The position numbers were made by a program, and so were the translations under genes. Source: Accumulibacter sp031732795 (GTDB lineage: Bacteria > Pseudomonadota > Gammaproteobacteria > Burkholderiales > Rhodocyclaceae). Taken from it: a stretch of DNA of 33,442 nucleotides. The DNA lies in assembly GCA_031732795.1 (NCBI GenBank), contig JAVMKC010000036.1:1-33442 (forward strand). The letters are read 5' to 3'. This document shows positions 22,992 through 31,511 of this stretch, one piece after another; the stretch's first letter is position 1, and every line of letters starts with the position of its first letter. The notes under the pieces are model-generated. The model did not search any database. It was not told where the DNA came from and saw only the letters and a program-made list of their open reading frames with translations.

Positions 22992-23738
22992 ATGTATAAC
23001 GCGGCTGGTCAGCTCAACAAGGAGCAGCTCATCCAGCGCTACACGCCGCTGGTGAAGCGTGTCGCCTGCCATTTGATGGCCCGACTGCCGGCCAGCGTGC
23101 AGGTCGATGATCTGGTACAAAACGGCATGCTCGGATTGCTCGATGCCATCGGGCGTTTCGAAGCCGGTCTCGGCGCGCAGTTCGAAGTCTATGCCATGCA
23201 ACGGGTTCGCGGCGCGATGCTCGACGGCTTGCGCGAAAACGATTGGTTACCGCGCAGCTTGCGTCGCGAATGCCGACGCATCGAACAAGCCATCGCCCAG
23301 CTCGAGCAGCAGCACGGCCGGGCGCCGACCGAAACGGAACTCGCCGCAGCGCTGGACATGACCCTCGGTGATTACCAGAAAATGTTGCAGGACGCGCGTG
23401 GCCACCAGTTGGTCTATCTCGAAGATCTGGTCGTCGAGGAAGGAGAGGATTTCCTTGAATGCCATCTGGTTGCCGAAGGCGCCGATCCGGTGCGCCAGCT
23501 CGAAGACGAAGACTTGCGCCGCGCTTTGGTACAAGGGATCGAAATGCTTCCCGAGCGGGAAAAACTGATGATGGCCCTCTACTACGAACAGGATTTGAAT
23601 TTGCGCGAAATCGGCGAAGTGATGGGCGTCACCGAATCACGCGTTTGCCAGTTGCATAGTCAGGCAGTGATGCGTTTGCGGGCACGCATCGTCGGTCAAG
23701 ACGCCAAGAAAGTCACTTCCAGCAAGCGCCATGGATAG
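22992..23738 (+). CDS. fliA: Flagellar sigma factor FliA (sigma-28)
   Basis: The 248-aa sigma-28 factor transcribes late flagellar and chemotaxis genes. Region 2 (VQVDDLVQNGMLGLLDAIGRFE and FEVYAMQRVRGAMLDGLRENDWLPRS), region 3 (IEQAIAQLEQQHGRAPTETELAAALDM) and region 4 (LREIGEVMGVTESRVCQLHSQAVMRLR) are all intact. The start at 22992 (MYNAAGQLNKEQLIQRYTPLV) aligns with E. coli FliA, although the ribosome site is weak. It lies 17 nt after flhG and overlaps motC by 8 nt. Confidence 0.96.
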   Translation: MYNAAGQLNKEQLIQRYTPLVKRVACHLMARLPASVQVDDLVQNGMLGLLDAIGRFEAGLGAQFEVYAMQRVRGAMLDGLRENDWLPRSLRRECRRIEQAIAQLEQQHGRAPTETELAAALDMTLGDYQKMLQDARGHQLVYLEDLVVEEGEDFLECHLVAEGADPVRQLEDEDLRRALVQGIEMLPEREKLMMALYYEQDLNLREIGEVMGVTESRVCQLHSQAVMRLRARIVGQDAKKVTSSKRHG

Positions 23739-24471
23739 AGTCAGCCTGGCGGGCCTGGTGATCGGACTGCTGGCGATCGTCGGCGGACAACTTCTCGAGG
23801 GCGGACACCTCGGTTCGCTGTCGCAGCCGGCGGCCTTGGTGATCGTCGTCGGCGGCACCCTGGGCGCGGTGATGCTGCAAAGCTCGTCCACCACCTTCAT
23901 GCGCGGCCTGCGGATGGCCAAATGGGTCTGGCTGCCACCGGTGGTCGATCATCAGCGCCTGATCACCCAGATCACCGGCTGGAGTCACATTTCGCGACGC
24001 GAAGGATTGCTGGCGCTGGATTCGATCGTCGAGCAATTATCCGACAGCTTTACCCGCAAGGGGCTGCAACTGCTGGTCGATGGCGCCGAACCCGAACGTT
24101 TGCGAGAAGTCCTCGAAGTCGAAATCGACACCTTCGAACAAGAAATGAAACTCGCCGCGCGCATCTGGGAAGCGGCCGGCGGCTATTCGCCGACCATCGG
24201 CATCATGGGCGCCGTACTCGGTTTGATCCACGTGATGGAGAACCTTTCCGACCCTTCCAAACTCGGTACCGGAATCGCCGTCGCCTTTGTCGCCACCATT
24301 TACGGCGTCGGCTTGGCGAATCTGGTTTATCTGCCGATCGCCAACAAGCTGAAAGCACACATCAACCGGATGATCGTCCAGCGCCAAATGCTGATCGACG
24401 GTCTGGTCGGCATCGCCAACGGTGACAATCCACGAATCATCGAAAGTCGTTTGCAAGGATACCTGCTGTGA
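23731..24471 (+). CDS. motC: Flagellar motor stator protein MotC (MotA/PomA family)
   Basis: The 246-aa stator subunit has four transmembrane helices (about 4-21, 34-50, 152-170, 182-202). A cytoplasmic loop carries the charged SRREGLLALDSIVEQ (R90, E91, D97), which contacts FliG. The conserved P154 sits in GYSPTIGIMGAVLGLIHVM. The N terminus (LIGLLAIVGGQLLEGGHLG) places it with MotC rather than enteric MotA. It ends the operon. A MotD (MotB-like) partner should follow directly, because GTGA at the stop codon could start it, but the frame dies after 20 codons. Confidence 0.94.
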   Translation: MDRVSLAGLVIGLLAIVGGQLLEGGHLGSLSQPAALVIVVGGTLGAVMLQSSSTTFMRGLRMAKWVWLPPVVDHQRLITQITGWSHISRREGLLALDSIVEQLSDSFTRKGLQLLVDGAEPERLREVLEVEIDTFEQEMKLAARIWEAAGGYSPTIGIMGAVLGLIHVMENLSDPSKLGTGIAVAFVATIYGVGLANLVYLPIANKLKAHINRMIVQRQMLIDGLVGIANGDNPRIIESRLQGYLL

Positions 24472-24530
24472 AACGACAGCGATCGGCCCGGGAACTTCTT
24501 TCATCTCACCACCTATCAATTCCAGCGTAA
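24468..24530 (+). pseudogene. Possible truncated start of motD
   Basis: GTG at 24468 overlaps the motC stop (GTGA), the coupling expected for motC-motD. The frame reads VKRQRSARELLSS then HHLSIPA and stops at 24528-24530. The basic start resembles MotD N termini only loosely, and no transmembrane plug or OmpA-like peptidoglycan-binding motif follows in any frame. A sequence that matches the repeat end near flhB (CTCACCACCTATCA, 24505-24518) lies inside it. Whether this is a real remnant is uncertain. Confidence 0.3.
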
Positions 24531-25157
24531 TCTCTGAACAGATCCGAGTCGGTGACCGAAGTCCGCTTGGGTCTGGAGGCGGCCTATCCGGGAAAGCGCA
24601 AAACGATTCGGGAGAAGCTTTCTTTGACAGTGTCGGCGAGGACTCAGGCCCGCACCCCGAACACGACGGAGAAATCGGAGTAATCGACGGTACTGCCGCT
24701 CGAAATCACGCGTGCGGATAGGCACGGACAGTGACTGAGACGGTTGTCGACCAAACCGTCGGTAAACAACGCAACGTCTCAAAAACGATTCGCGAAACAG
24801 GTTCCTGAGAAGGTCTCGTCGGGTAAGATTCTTTTCTCGATGGATCAGACCGGCTTGAGCCTTCGTTTTGCGATGTTGACGATCAGCATACGCTGTGATG
24901 ACCGCGCCACATCTGGAATGGCAGTTCGAGACGGGTGGTGCCAATAACGGTTTCAGTCAACAACAGACGCTCTTGGCGCGAATCCCGGCATAGCTGCCGG
25001 GATTCGTAACGGCGATGCTGTTGGCTGATCGCTGCTACCCGTCGGCGGACGGCCTTGTTCGAGAGGCTGGTCGGGGCAGGCTAGCCTATCGACTGTAGTT
25101 GAAAGGTAATGCGGTCCATTGGTCAGCGCTTCTCTCACAATCTCCCGAGTCTTGACG
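24531..25157. other. About 0.63 kb gene-free region downstream of motC
   Basis: No intact gene is seen on either strand. A 43-codon GTG frame at 24552-24683 has no recognisable product. A 7-bp inverted repeat lies near 24741-24762 and a perfect 12-bp hairpin at 24979-25006. The stretch looks like a scar where motD and perhaps more has been lost or replaced. Confidence 0.55.
24979..25006. repeat. Perfect 12-bp hairpin, possible terminator
   Basis: CGAATCCCGGCA (24979-24990) and TGCCGGGATTCG (24995-25006) form a perfect stem around the loop TAGC. There is no T-run on either side. It lies between the convergent flhB-motC operon and mrp, so it may act as a bidirectional terminator or RNA end stabiliser, or be a dispersed palindrome. 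Confidence 0.5.
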
Positions 25158-26249
25158 TCAGGTGTTCTGCACCACGATGTTCGGAAACTTGCTGCTCATG
25201 TCGCGCGCGCGTTCGGCGATCTTCACCGCCACGCGACGGGCGATGGTGCGATAGATTTCCGCTGCACGCGAATCCGGCGCGCCGACGACGGTCGGCCGAC
25301 CTGAATCGGTCAGTTCGCGGATCGACATTTCCAGCGGCAAGGCGCCAAGCAGTTCGCTGTCGTAATCGGTGGACATCCGGGCACCACCGCCATGGCCGAA
25401 GATGTGTTCTTCGTGCCCGCAGTGCGAACAAATATGCAGGCTCATGTTCTCGACCAGACCGAGAATTGGAATGCCGACCTTTTCGAACATCTTCAGCCCC
25501 TTGCGGGCGTCGATCAGGGCGATGTCTTGCGGGGTGGTGACGATGACCGCGCCGGTCACCGGCACTTTCTGCGCCAGTGTCAATTGCGTGTCGCCCGTTC
25601 CCGGCGGCATGTCGACGATCAGGTAATCGAGGTCGCGCCAAGCCGTCTGCTTGAGCAGTTGTTCGAGAGCCTGGGTAACCATCGGGCCGCGCCAGACCAT
25701 CGGCGAATCGATGTCGATCATGAAACCGATCGACATCGTCTGCAGACCGTGCGCTTCCAGCGGATCCATCGACACGCCGTCGGTGGATTCGGGTTTCTGG
25801 CCAGCCAGCCCGAGCATCTGCGGTTGCGACGGACCGTAGATGTCGGCGTCGAGCAGGCCGACGTTGGCGCCGTCCTGCGCCAACGCCAGCGCCAAGTTGA
25901 CCGCAGTGGTGCTTTTGCCGACGCCGCCTTTGCCGGAGGCGACGGCGATGATGTTCTTGACTCCCGGCAGCGGCTTCAAACCGCGCTGGACGGTATGGGC
26001 GACGATGTTCACGGTCATGCCGATGCTGATGTTGCCGATTCCCGGGATCGTCGACAGCGCGGCGATCACCGCCCGACGCAGTTCGCCGATCTGGCTTTGC
26101 GCCGGATAGCCGAGCTCGATGTCCAGCGAAACGTCGGCACCGTCGACGCGGATGTTTTTCGCCGAGCGGGTAGCCAGATAATCTTTTTGTGTATTCGGAT
26201 CGATCACTGTCTGCAGGACCGATTTGACGGCGTCGATGGTTACGGCCAT
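25158..26249 (-). CDS. apbC: Iron-sulfur cluster carrier protein Mrp/ApbC
   Basis: The 363-aa P-loop ATPase binds and transfers [4Fe-4S] clusters to apo-enzymes. An N-terminal MIP18/DUF59 domain (1-85; VIDPNTQKDYLA) precedes the MinD-type ATPase domain with the deviant Walker A SGKGGVGKST (105-114), the DADIYGPSQPQMLG block, WRGPM, YLIVDMPPGTGDTQLTL and the cluster-binding C274-x2-C277 (CSHC). AAGGAG lies 9 nt before the ATG. It is transcribed alone, convergent to the flhB operon. All key motifs are present, so it should be functional. Confidence 0.96.
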   Translation of the reverse strand: MAVTIDAVKSVLQTVIDPNTQKDYLATRSAKNIRVDGADVSLDIELGYPAQSQIGELRRAVIAALSTIPGIGNISIGMTVNIVAHTVQRGLKPLPGVKNIIAVASGKGGVGKSTTAVNLALALAQDGANVGLLDADIYGPSQPQMLGLAGQKPESTDGVSMDPLEAHGLQTMSIGFMIDIDSPMVWRGPMVTQALEQLLKQTAWRDLDYLIVDMPPGTGDTQLTLAQKVPVTGAVIVTTPQDIALIDARKGLKMFEKVGIPILGLVENMSLHICSHCGHEEHIFGHGGGARMSTDYDSELLGALPLEMSIRELTDSGRPTVVGAPDSRAAEIYRTIARRVAVKIAERARDMSSKFPNIVVQNT

Positions 26250-26389
26250 GAACTTGCTCTCCTTGTCGATTGATATCCGAGTATTTTAGTAAAGTTTACC
26301 TGAAAATCCGACGGCGCACATCTCGACGTGGCGATCTGGCGACAACAGCAGGCCGCTGGTGACTCGTTATGTCGCCAGGCACAGAATAG

Positions 26390-29300
26390 TCACGGGGCTG
26401 AGCGGAGGGGCGAGTCGTTTTCCTGGGGAGGGGTGATACGGTACCAGGCGGCGTACAAAGCAGGCAGGAACAACAAGGTCAACAGCGTGGCGACGATCAG
26501 ACCGCCCATGATCGCCACGGCCATCGGTCCCCAGAAAACACTGCGGGTCAGCGGGATCATCGCCAAAATCGCCGCCGCGGCGGTGAGCATGATCGGCCGG
26601 AAACGGCGAGTCGCCGAACCGACCACCGCCTGCCACGACGAAAGACCGGCTTTTTCATCTTGTTCGATCTGGTCGACCAGGATCAGCGCGTTGCGCATGA
26701 TCATTCCCGACAGGGCGATGACGCCCAGATTGGCGACGAAACCGTAAGGCACTTTGAACAGCAGCAAGGCCAGCGCGACGCCGATCAGCCCCAGCGGAGC
26801 GGTCAACAGCACCAGCACGGTCCGGCCGACGTTCTGCAACTGGATCATCAGCAGCGTGATCACGCCGACCAGCATCAGCGGCATGACCGCGCGGATCGAG
26901 TTTTCCCCTTTGGCCGCTTCTTCGGTCACCCCGCCGGCCTCGATGCGGAAACCGGCCGGCAGTCGCGCGCGTAGCGGCTCGAGTTGCGGGTCGATCTGCG
27001 CGGTAACCACTGGCGCCTGGATGTTGTCACGGATGTCGGCGCGGACGGTGATCGTCGGCAGACGGTTGCGGCGGGCGATGACCCCATCTTCAAGGCCGTA
27101 GTCGATACGCGCGATCTGCGACAAGGGCAGATAACGGCCGCTGGCAGTGGGAATGTTGAGCGTCGACAGTTCGGCCACGCGCGCGCGTTCGTCGCCGGCA
27201 GCGCGGACGACAACGTCGATCAACTGGTCGCCTTCACGCATCTGGGTAATCGCCAGCCCGTTGAGCAAGGTGTTGAGATAGGTGGATAATTCCTGGGAGC
27301 TGATGCCGAGCGCGCGAGCGCGGTCCTGGTCGATATCGAGGCGGATGGTCTTGCTCATTTCGTTCCAGTCGAAATTTACCTCCTTGAGATGCGGATTGGC
27401 GCGCATGATCGCCGCGACCTCGGCAGCCGTCCGCCGCAATTCGGGCAGATCGTCGCCAGACACCCGGAACAGCACCGGGAAACCGACCGGCGGACCGTTT
27501 TCCAGACGCAGCACCCGCGTGCGCAAACCGCTCCAGGCACTGCCGGGATCGGCAAAACGCTGCTCCAAGCGCTGCTTGAGGTCTTCCCGCGCGGCGATGC
27601 CATGGGTAGTGATCACCAACTGAGCGAAACTGTCGTTGAACAACTGCTGATCGAGCGGCAGGTAGAAGCGCGGGCTGCCGTTACCGAGATAACTGGCGAA
27701 ATATTTGATCGAACGGGCCATTTCCGGCTCGGCGAGCATCTCCTCGACTCGACGTGCCTGCGCGGTGGTCGCGCGCAGGGACGAACCGTTCGGCAGCCAC
27801 AGATCGACCAGCAATTCGGGCCGGCTCGACGCCGGGAAGAATTGCTTCTGCACACCGAAGTTCAGCGCCGCCAACGCGGCGACGAAAGCCAGCACGGTGG
27901 CGGCGATGACCAGCCAGCGATGACGCAGACACCAGTCGATGGTCGCCTGAACCCGTCGGTAGAACGGGGAAGCGTAGATGTCGTCGCCGTGCTGACGGGA
28001 TTTGGCGGCCAGCCGTTCGGGGTTGAGCACCAGAAAGCCGAGGTATGGCGTAAACACGACCGCGACGATCCACGACACCAGCAGGGCGATGCTGACCACC
28101 GCAAAAATCGAAAACGTGTATTCCCCGGCGCTCGAGCGCGCCAGACCGACCGGCATGAAGCCGACGGCGGTGATCAGCGTCCCGGTGAGCATTGGAAAAG
28201 CCGTCGAGGTATAGGCAAAAGTGGCGGCTTTGAAACGGTCCCAGCCCTGCTCCATTTTGACGACCATCATTTCGACGGCGATGATTGCGTCATCGACCAG
28301 CAGCCCGAGAGCGATCACCAGCGCGCCGAGCGAGATTCGCTGCAGATCGATGCCGAAAACGGCCATCAGCAGGAAGGTCACCGCCAGGACCAGCGGAATC
28401 GACAAGGCGACCACCGCACCGGTGCGCAGGCCGAGACTGAGAAAGGACACCGCCAGGACGATCAGCACCGCTTCGCCAAGTGACGAGAGAAACAGATCCA
28501 TCGATTGACGGACGATCTGCGGCTGGTCGGCAACGACGTGAATGTCGATGCCCAGCGGCAATTGCTGCTGCAAGCGTTCCCGGGCCGCGTGCAGCCGCTG
28601 GCCGAGGCCGATCACGTCGGACCCCTTGTTCATCGCCACGGCGATGCCGATCGCGTCCAGACCCTGGACGCGCATCCGTGGCGACGGCGGATCGGCGAAA
28701 CCGCGCTGAACCTGGGCAATGTCGCCGAGGCGGAACAGGTGCCCGTTAGTCTGGATACCGATCTGACGGATGCTGTCCACCGACCGGAAATCACCGGACA
28801 CCCGGATGCGCACCCGGTCGGACGGCGTTTCGTAGAAACCGGCCGGCATCATCGCATTCTGCTTCTGCAGCGCATCGAAGATCAGCAACGGACTCAACCC
28901 CAACGTCGCCAGCTTGGCCTGCGACATCTCGATGTAAATTTTTTCGTCCTGAACGCCGATCAGTTCGACTTTCTTGACGTCGGTCACCTGACGCAATTCA
29001 CGAGCCAGACGGTCGGCATGATGGCGCAGCGCCGCCAGATCGAAGCCGTCGCCGGTGAGCGCGAAAATGGTGATGAAGGTGTCGCCGAACTCGTCGTTGG
29101 CCAAGGGGCCGATCACGCCTGCCGGCAGGGTGCTGCGGATGTCGCCAAGTTTTTTGCGCACCTGGTACCAGGCGTCGGGGACTTCTTTCTTCGGCGTGTA
29201 GTCCTTGAGCAGAATGGTGATCAGCGATTCGCCGGCACGGGTCTGCGAACGGACGACATCGACCCATGGCGCGTCCTGCAACCGCTTTTCGAGCCGTTCA

Positions 29301-29500
29301 GTCACTTGTTGTTCGACTTCCTGGGCGGTCGCTCCCGGCCACAAGGTACGGACGACCATCACCTTGAAAGTAAAATCCGGGTCTTCGGCACGGCCAAGTT
29401 TGAAATAGGCCAGCGCACCGCCAAGCAACAAGACGACGACCAGATAGCCGACCAGGGAACGGTGGCGCAAGGCCCATTCCGACAGATTGGGCAGACTCAT
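26390..29500 (-). CDS. RND-family efflux transporter permease
   Basis: This 1036-aa inner-membrane, proton-driven efflux pump subunit has the RND layout of 12 transmembrane helices in two halves, each with a large periplasmic loop: residues about 40-330 after TM1, and about 555-860 after TM7. The proton-relay acidic pair D403/D404 (GLLVDDAIIAVE) is present in TM4; the TM10 position usually Lys is Arg936 (MIMRNALILVDQ), as in one known subgroup. Its ATG overlaps the adaptor stop (ATGA). No outer-membrane channel gene is in the window, so it would recruit a TolC-like protein from elsewhere. The substrate cannot be told from sequence. Confidence 0.93.
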   Translation of the reverse strand: MSLPNLSEWALRHRSLVGYLVVVLLLGGALAYFKLGRAEDPDFTFKVMVVRTLWPGATAQEVEQQVTERLEKRLQDAPWVDVVRSQTRAGESLITILLKDYTPKKEVPDAWYQVRKKLGDIRSTLPAGVIGPLANDEFGDTFITIFALTGDGFDLAALRHHADRLARELRQVTDVKKVELIGVQDEKIYIEMSQAKLATLGLSPLLIFDALQKQNAMMPAGFYETPSDRVRIRVSGDFRSVDSIRQIGIQTNGHLFRLGDIAQVQRGFADPPSPRMRVQGLDAIGIAVAMNKGSDVIGLGQRLHAARERLQQQLPLGIDIHVVADQPQIVRQSMDLFLSSLGEAVLIVLAVSFLSLGLRTGAVVALSIPLVLAVTFLLMAVFGIDLQRISLGALVIALGLLVDDAIIAVEMMVVKMEQGWDRFKAATFAYTSTAFPMLTGTLITAVGFMPVGLARSSAGEYTFSIFAVVSIALLVSWIVAVVFTPYLGFLVLNPERLAAKSRQHGDDIYASPFYRRVQATIDWCLRHRWLVIAATVLAFVAALAALNFGVQKQFFPASSRPELLVDLWLPNGSSLRATTAQARRVEEMLAEPEMARSIKYFASYLGNGSPRFYLPLDQQLFNDSFAQLVITTHGIAAREDLKQRLEQRFADPGSAWSGLRTRVLRLENGPPVGFPVLFRVSGDDLPELRRTAAEVAAIMRANPHLKEVNFDWNEMSKTIRLDIDQDRARALGISSQELSTYLNTLLNGLAITQMREGDQLIDVVVRAAGDERARVAELSTLNIPTASGRYLPLSQIARIDYGLEDGVIARRNRLPTITVRADIRDNIQAPVVTAQIDPQLEPLRARLPAGFRIEAGGVTEEAAKGENSIRAVMPLMLVGVITLLMIQLQNVGRTVLVLLTAPLGLIGVALALLLFKVPYGFVANLGVIALSGMIMRNALILVDQIEQDEKAGLSSWQAVVGSATRRFRPIMLTAAAAILAMIPLTRSVFWGPMAVAIMGGLIVATLLTLLFLPALYAAWYRITPPQENDSPLRSAP

Positions 29501-30591
29501 TGCGCGATAGCGGCCGAGGGGGGAACGGCAAGGCTGGCCGAGGCGCCGCCGTTATCAAGAAGCTGGATCGTTTCACCCGGCGCCAATTTGTGTACGCCGG
29601 CGACGACGATCCGCTCGCCGGCCTGCAGCCCGCCAGCGAGCAGTGCCCGCGTTTCGTGATAGGCGGCCACCCGCACCGGCCGCAAAGCGACCCGCCGGTC
29701 GTTGCCGACCACCCAAACGGCCGGTTGACCATCCTGCTGGAAAATCGCCGTCAGCGGCACGCTCAGGCGCCTGGCCTCGACCGGCTGTCGAAAACGCACG
29801 CTGGCGGTCATCCCCAGCCGTAAGCGCGAATCCGGCCGCTCGATGGTCACCCGCGCCGCATAGGTGCGCGTCACTGGATCGGCTACCGGCGAAAGTTCGC
29901 GCAGTTGGCCTGAATAGCGCGCCTGCTCGTCGGCCCATAAACCAATTGTCGCCGGTTGCTGCAGACGCAAGGCCGGCATCCGCGACTCGGGAATGGCAAT
30001 CGCCGCTTCCAGCGTGTCCGGCCGTGCCAGACGCATCACCGCCTGACCCGCGCTGACCACTTGGCCGACCTCCGCCGAAATGACGCCGATCACTCCCGCC
30101 TGTTCGGCTTTCAGGACGGTGTACGACGCCTGGTTGCGTGCCAGATCGGCTTGTGCCTGCGCCGCCTTGAACGCCGTTTCCCGCGATTCCAGCGCCGCTT
30201 CGCTGACGAAATTCTTCACCCGCAACTGCCGGTAACGTTGCAAATCCGATCGCGCCTGATCGAGAGCGGCCATCGCCGCGGTGAGCGCCAAGGCGGTGTC
30301 ACCCGGATCGAGACGCGCCAGCACGGTGCCGGGTTTGACGACGCTGCCGTTCTCCACCAGGCGCGCGGTGATCTTGCCGGCAATGCGGAACGACAACGGT
30401 GTTTCATGACGCGACCGGACTTCACCGGAATAGGTCGCTGCATCCTGGTCGACGATTTCCCCGACCACTTGCGTCAGTACCGGTCGGGCAGGAAGCTGCT
30501 CGCCGGCGACCTCCGGTTTGCCGCAAGCGACCAAGGCAACGGCCAACACCAGTGCCGACGTGCGCAAAGAAGAATGATGAACCCAAAGCAT
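29497..30591 (-). CDS. RND efflux periplasmic adaptor (membrane fusion protein, lipoprotein)
   Basis: The 364-aa adaptor connects the pump to an outer-membrane channel. Starting at ATG 30591 it has a lipoprotein signal MLWVHHSSLRTSALVLAVAL ending in the lipobox LVAC with Cys23. The biotinyl-lipoyl halves flank a coiled coil (about 90-165; LTAAMAALDQARSDLQRY, ESRETAFKAAQAQADLARNQ), followed by beta-barrel and membrane-proximal domains (RLRLGMTASVRFRQ, VPLTAIFQQDGQPAVWVV). Longer starts at 30609 and 30720 exist but would bury the signal peptide; AAAGAG precedes 30591 at 9 nt. It overlaps the permease by 4 nt. Confidence 0.92.
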   Translation of the reverse strand: MLWVHHSSLRTSALVLAVALVACGKPEVAGEQLPARPVLTQVVGEIVDQDAATYSGEVRSRHETPLSFRIAGKITARLVENGSVVKPGTVLARLDPGDTALALTAAMAALDQARSDLQRYRQLRVKNFVSEAALESRETAFKAAQAQADLARNQASYTVLKAEQAGVIGVISAEVGQVVSAGQAVMRLARPDTLEAAIAIPESRMPALRLQQPATIGLWADEQARYSGQLRELSPVADPVTRTYAARVTIERPDSRLRLGMTASVRFRQPVEARRLSVPLTAIFQQDGQPAVWVVGNDRRVALRPVRVAAYHETRALLAGGLQAGERIVVAGVHKLAPGETIQLLDNGGASASLAVPPSAAIAQ

Positions 30592-30919
30592 TGCGTCAAT
30601 CTCTTTCATTGCCGGGAAGTCCGTCAATCCCGCGGCAACAGCAGCCAGTGGCGTATTCGGCGAAAACCTGACGGCCGGCCCGTGCCGATTGATGGGTATC
30701 TCCAATCGGCGGCAGATCACGCAAGCTGATATAATAATCTAAACGTCATGACTATACTCTGCGCCGTCCACACCGTCAATCGATGGCCAGCAACGGCATC
30801 CCGACGAACAACATGAGAGCCGCCGATCGACTCCCGACGTAAAATGGCAAGGCAGGACTTCGGGATACTTTCCCGTCGACAACCCCACCCTCTCTTTCTC
30901 TCACGATAAAGGAAAAGAC
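30592..30919. promoter_or_regulatory. Divergent intergenic region, efflux operon and tpx
   Basis: The 328-nt gap must carry promoters for the leftward efflux genes and the rightward tpx. An AT-rich island at 30728-30760 holds TATACT (30753-30758), stretches of ATAATAAT and the 8-bp palindrome GTCATGAC. No well-spaced -35/-10 pair could be assigned. No gene is seen. Confidence 0.4.
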
Positions 30920-31429
30920 ATGACCAGCACCGTGACTCTCGGCGGCAATCCGGTCGCCGTCGATGGCGATTTACCGCAATCCGGGCAAAAGGCGCCCGAT
31001 TTCAAGCTGGTCGGCAAAGATCTCGCCGACGTCACTCTCGGAACATTTGCCGGCCAGCGCAAAGTCCTGAATATCTTCCCGAGCGTCGATACGCCGACCT
31101 GCGCCACCTCGGTGCGCAAGTTCAACGAGAAAGCCAGCGCGCTGGCCAATACGGTAGTGTTGTGCATCTCCGCCGACCTGCCGTTTGCACAAAGCCGGTT
31201 TTGCGCCGCCGAAGGGCTGGCCCAGGTAGTGTGCCTGTCGACCATGCGCGGACGCGAATTCCTCGAAGCCTACGGTGTCGCCATCAGCAACGGGCCGCTG
31301 GCCGGTCTGGCAGCACGTGCCGTGGTGGTGCTCGACGCAGACGACCGGGTGGTTTACAGCCAACTGGTTGGCGAAATCAAGGACGAACCGGATTACGAAC
31401 GCGCCCTGGCCGCTTTGCACGGCGCCTGA
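30920..31429 (+). CDS. tpx: Thiol peroxidase Tpx (atypical 2-Cys peroxiredoxin)
   Basis: The 169-aa enzyme reduces peroxides with thioredoxin. The peroxidatic C61 lies in the motif PSVDTPTCATSVRKFN, and the resolving C95 is in QSRFCAAEG, the Tpx spacing. The N-terminal VTLGGNPVAVDGDLPQSGQKAPDF is typical. AAAGGA lies 6 nt before the ATG. A hairpin terminator follows the gene. Confidence 0.97.
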   Translation: MTSTVTLGGNPVAVDGDLPQSGQKAPDFKLVGKDLADVTLGTFAGQRKVLNIFPSVDTPTCATSVRKFNEKASALANTVVLCISADLPFAQSRFCAAEGLAQVVCLSTMRGREFLEAYGVAISNGPLAGLAARAVVVLDADDRVVYSQLVGEIKDEPDYERALAALHGA

Positions 31430-31448
31430 GCCGTCGTTCCGTCGCCGG

Positions 31449-31479
31449 CCGCCAGCCGTCGTCGATGGCTGGCGGTTTT
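31449..31479 (+). terminator. Intrinsic terminator after tpx
   Basis: CCGCCAGCC (31449-31457) and GGCTGGCGG (31467-31475) form a perfect 9-bp stem with a 9-nt loop, followed by TTTT (31476-31479), 20 nt after the tpx stop. The short U-run makes it moderate in strength. Confidence 0.75.
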
Positions 31480-31511
31480 CACCCAGCAAACCCCTTCGGA
31501 ACGAAATCGAG

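Noticed and set aside
24552..24683. 43-codon GTG frame after motC
   Set aside because: No ribosome site and no similarity recognised; does not resemble MotD or a transposase.
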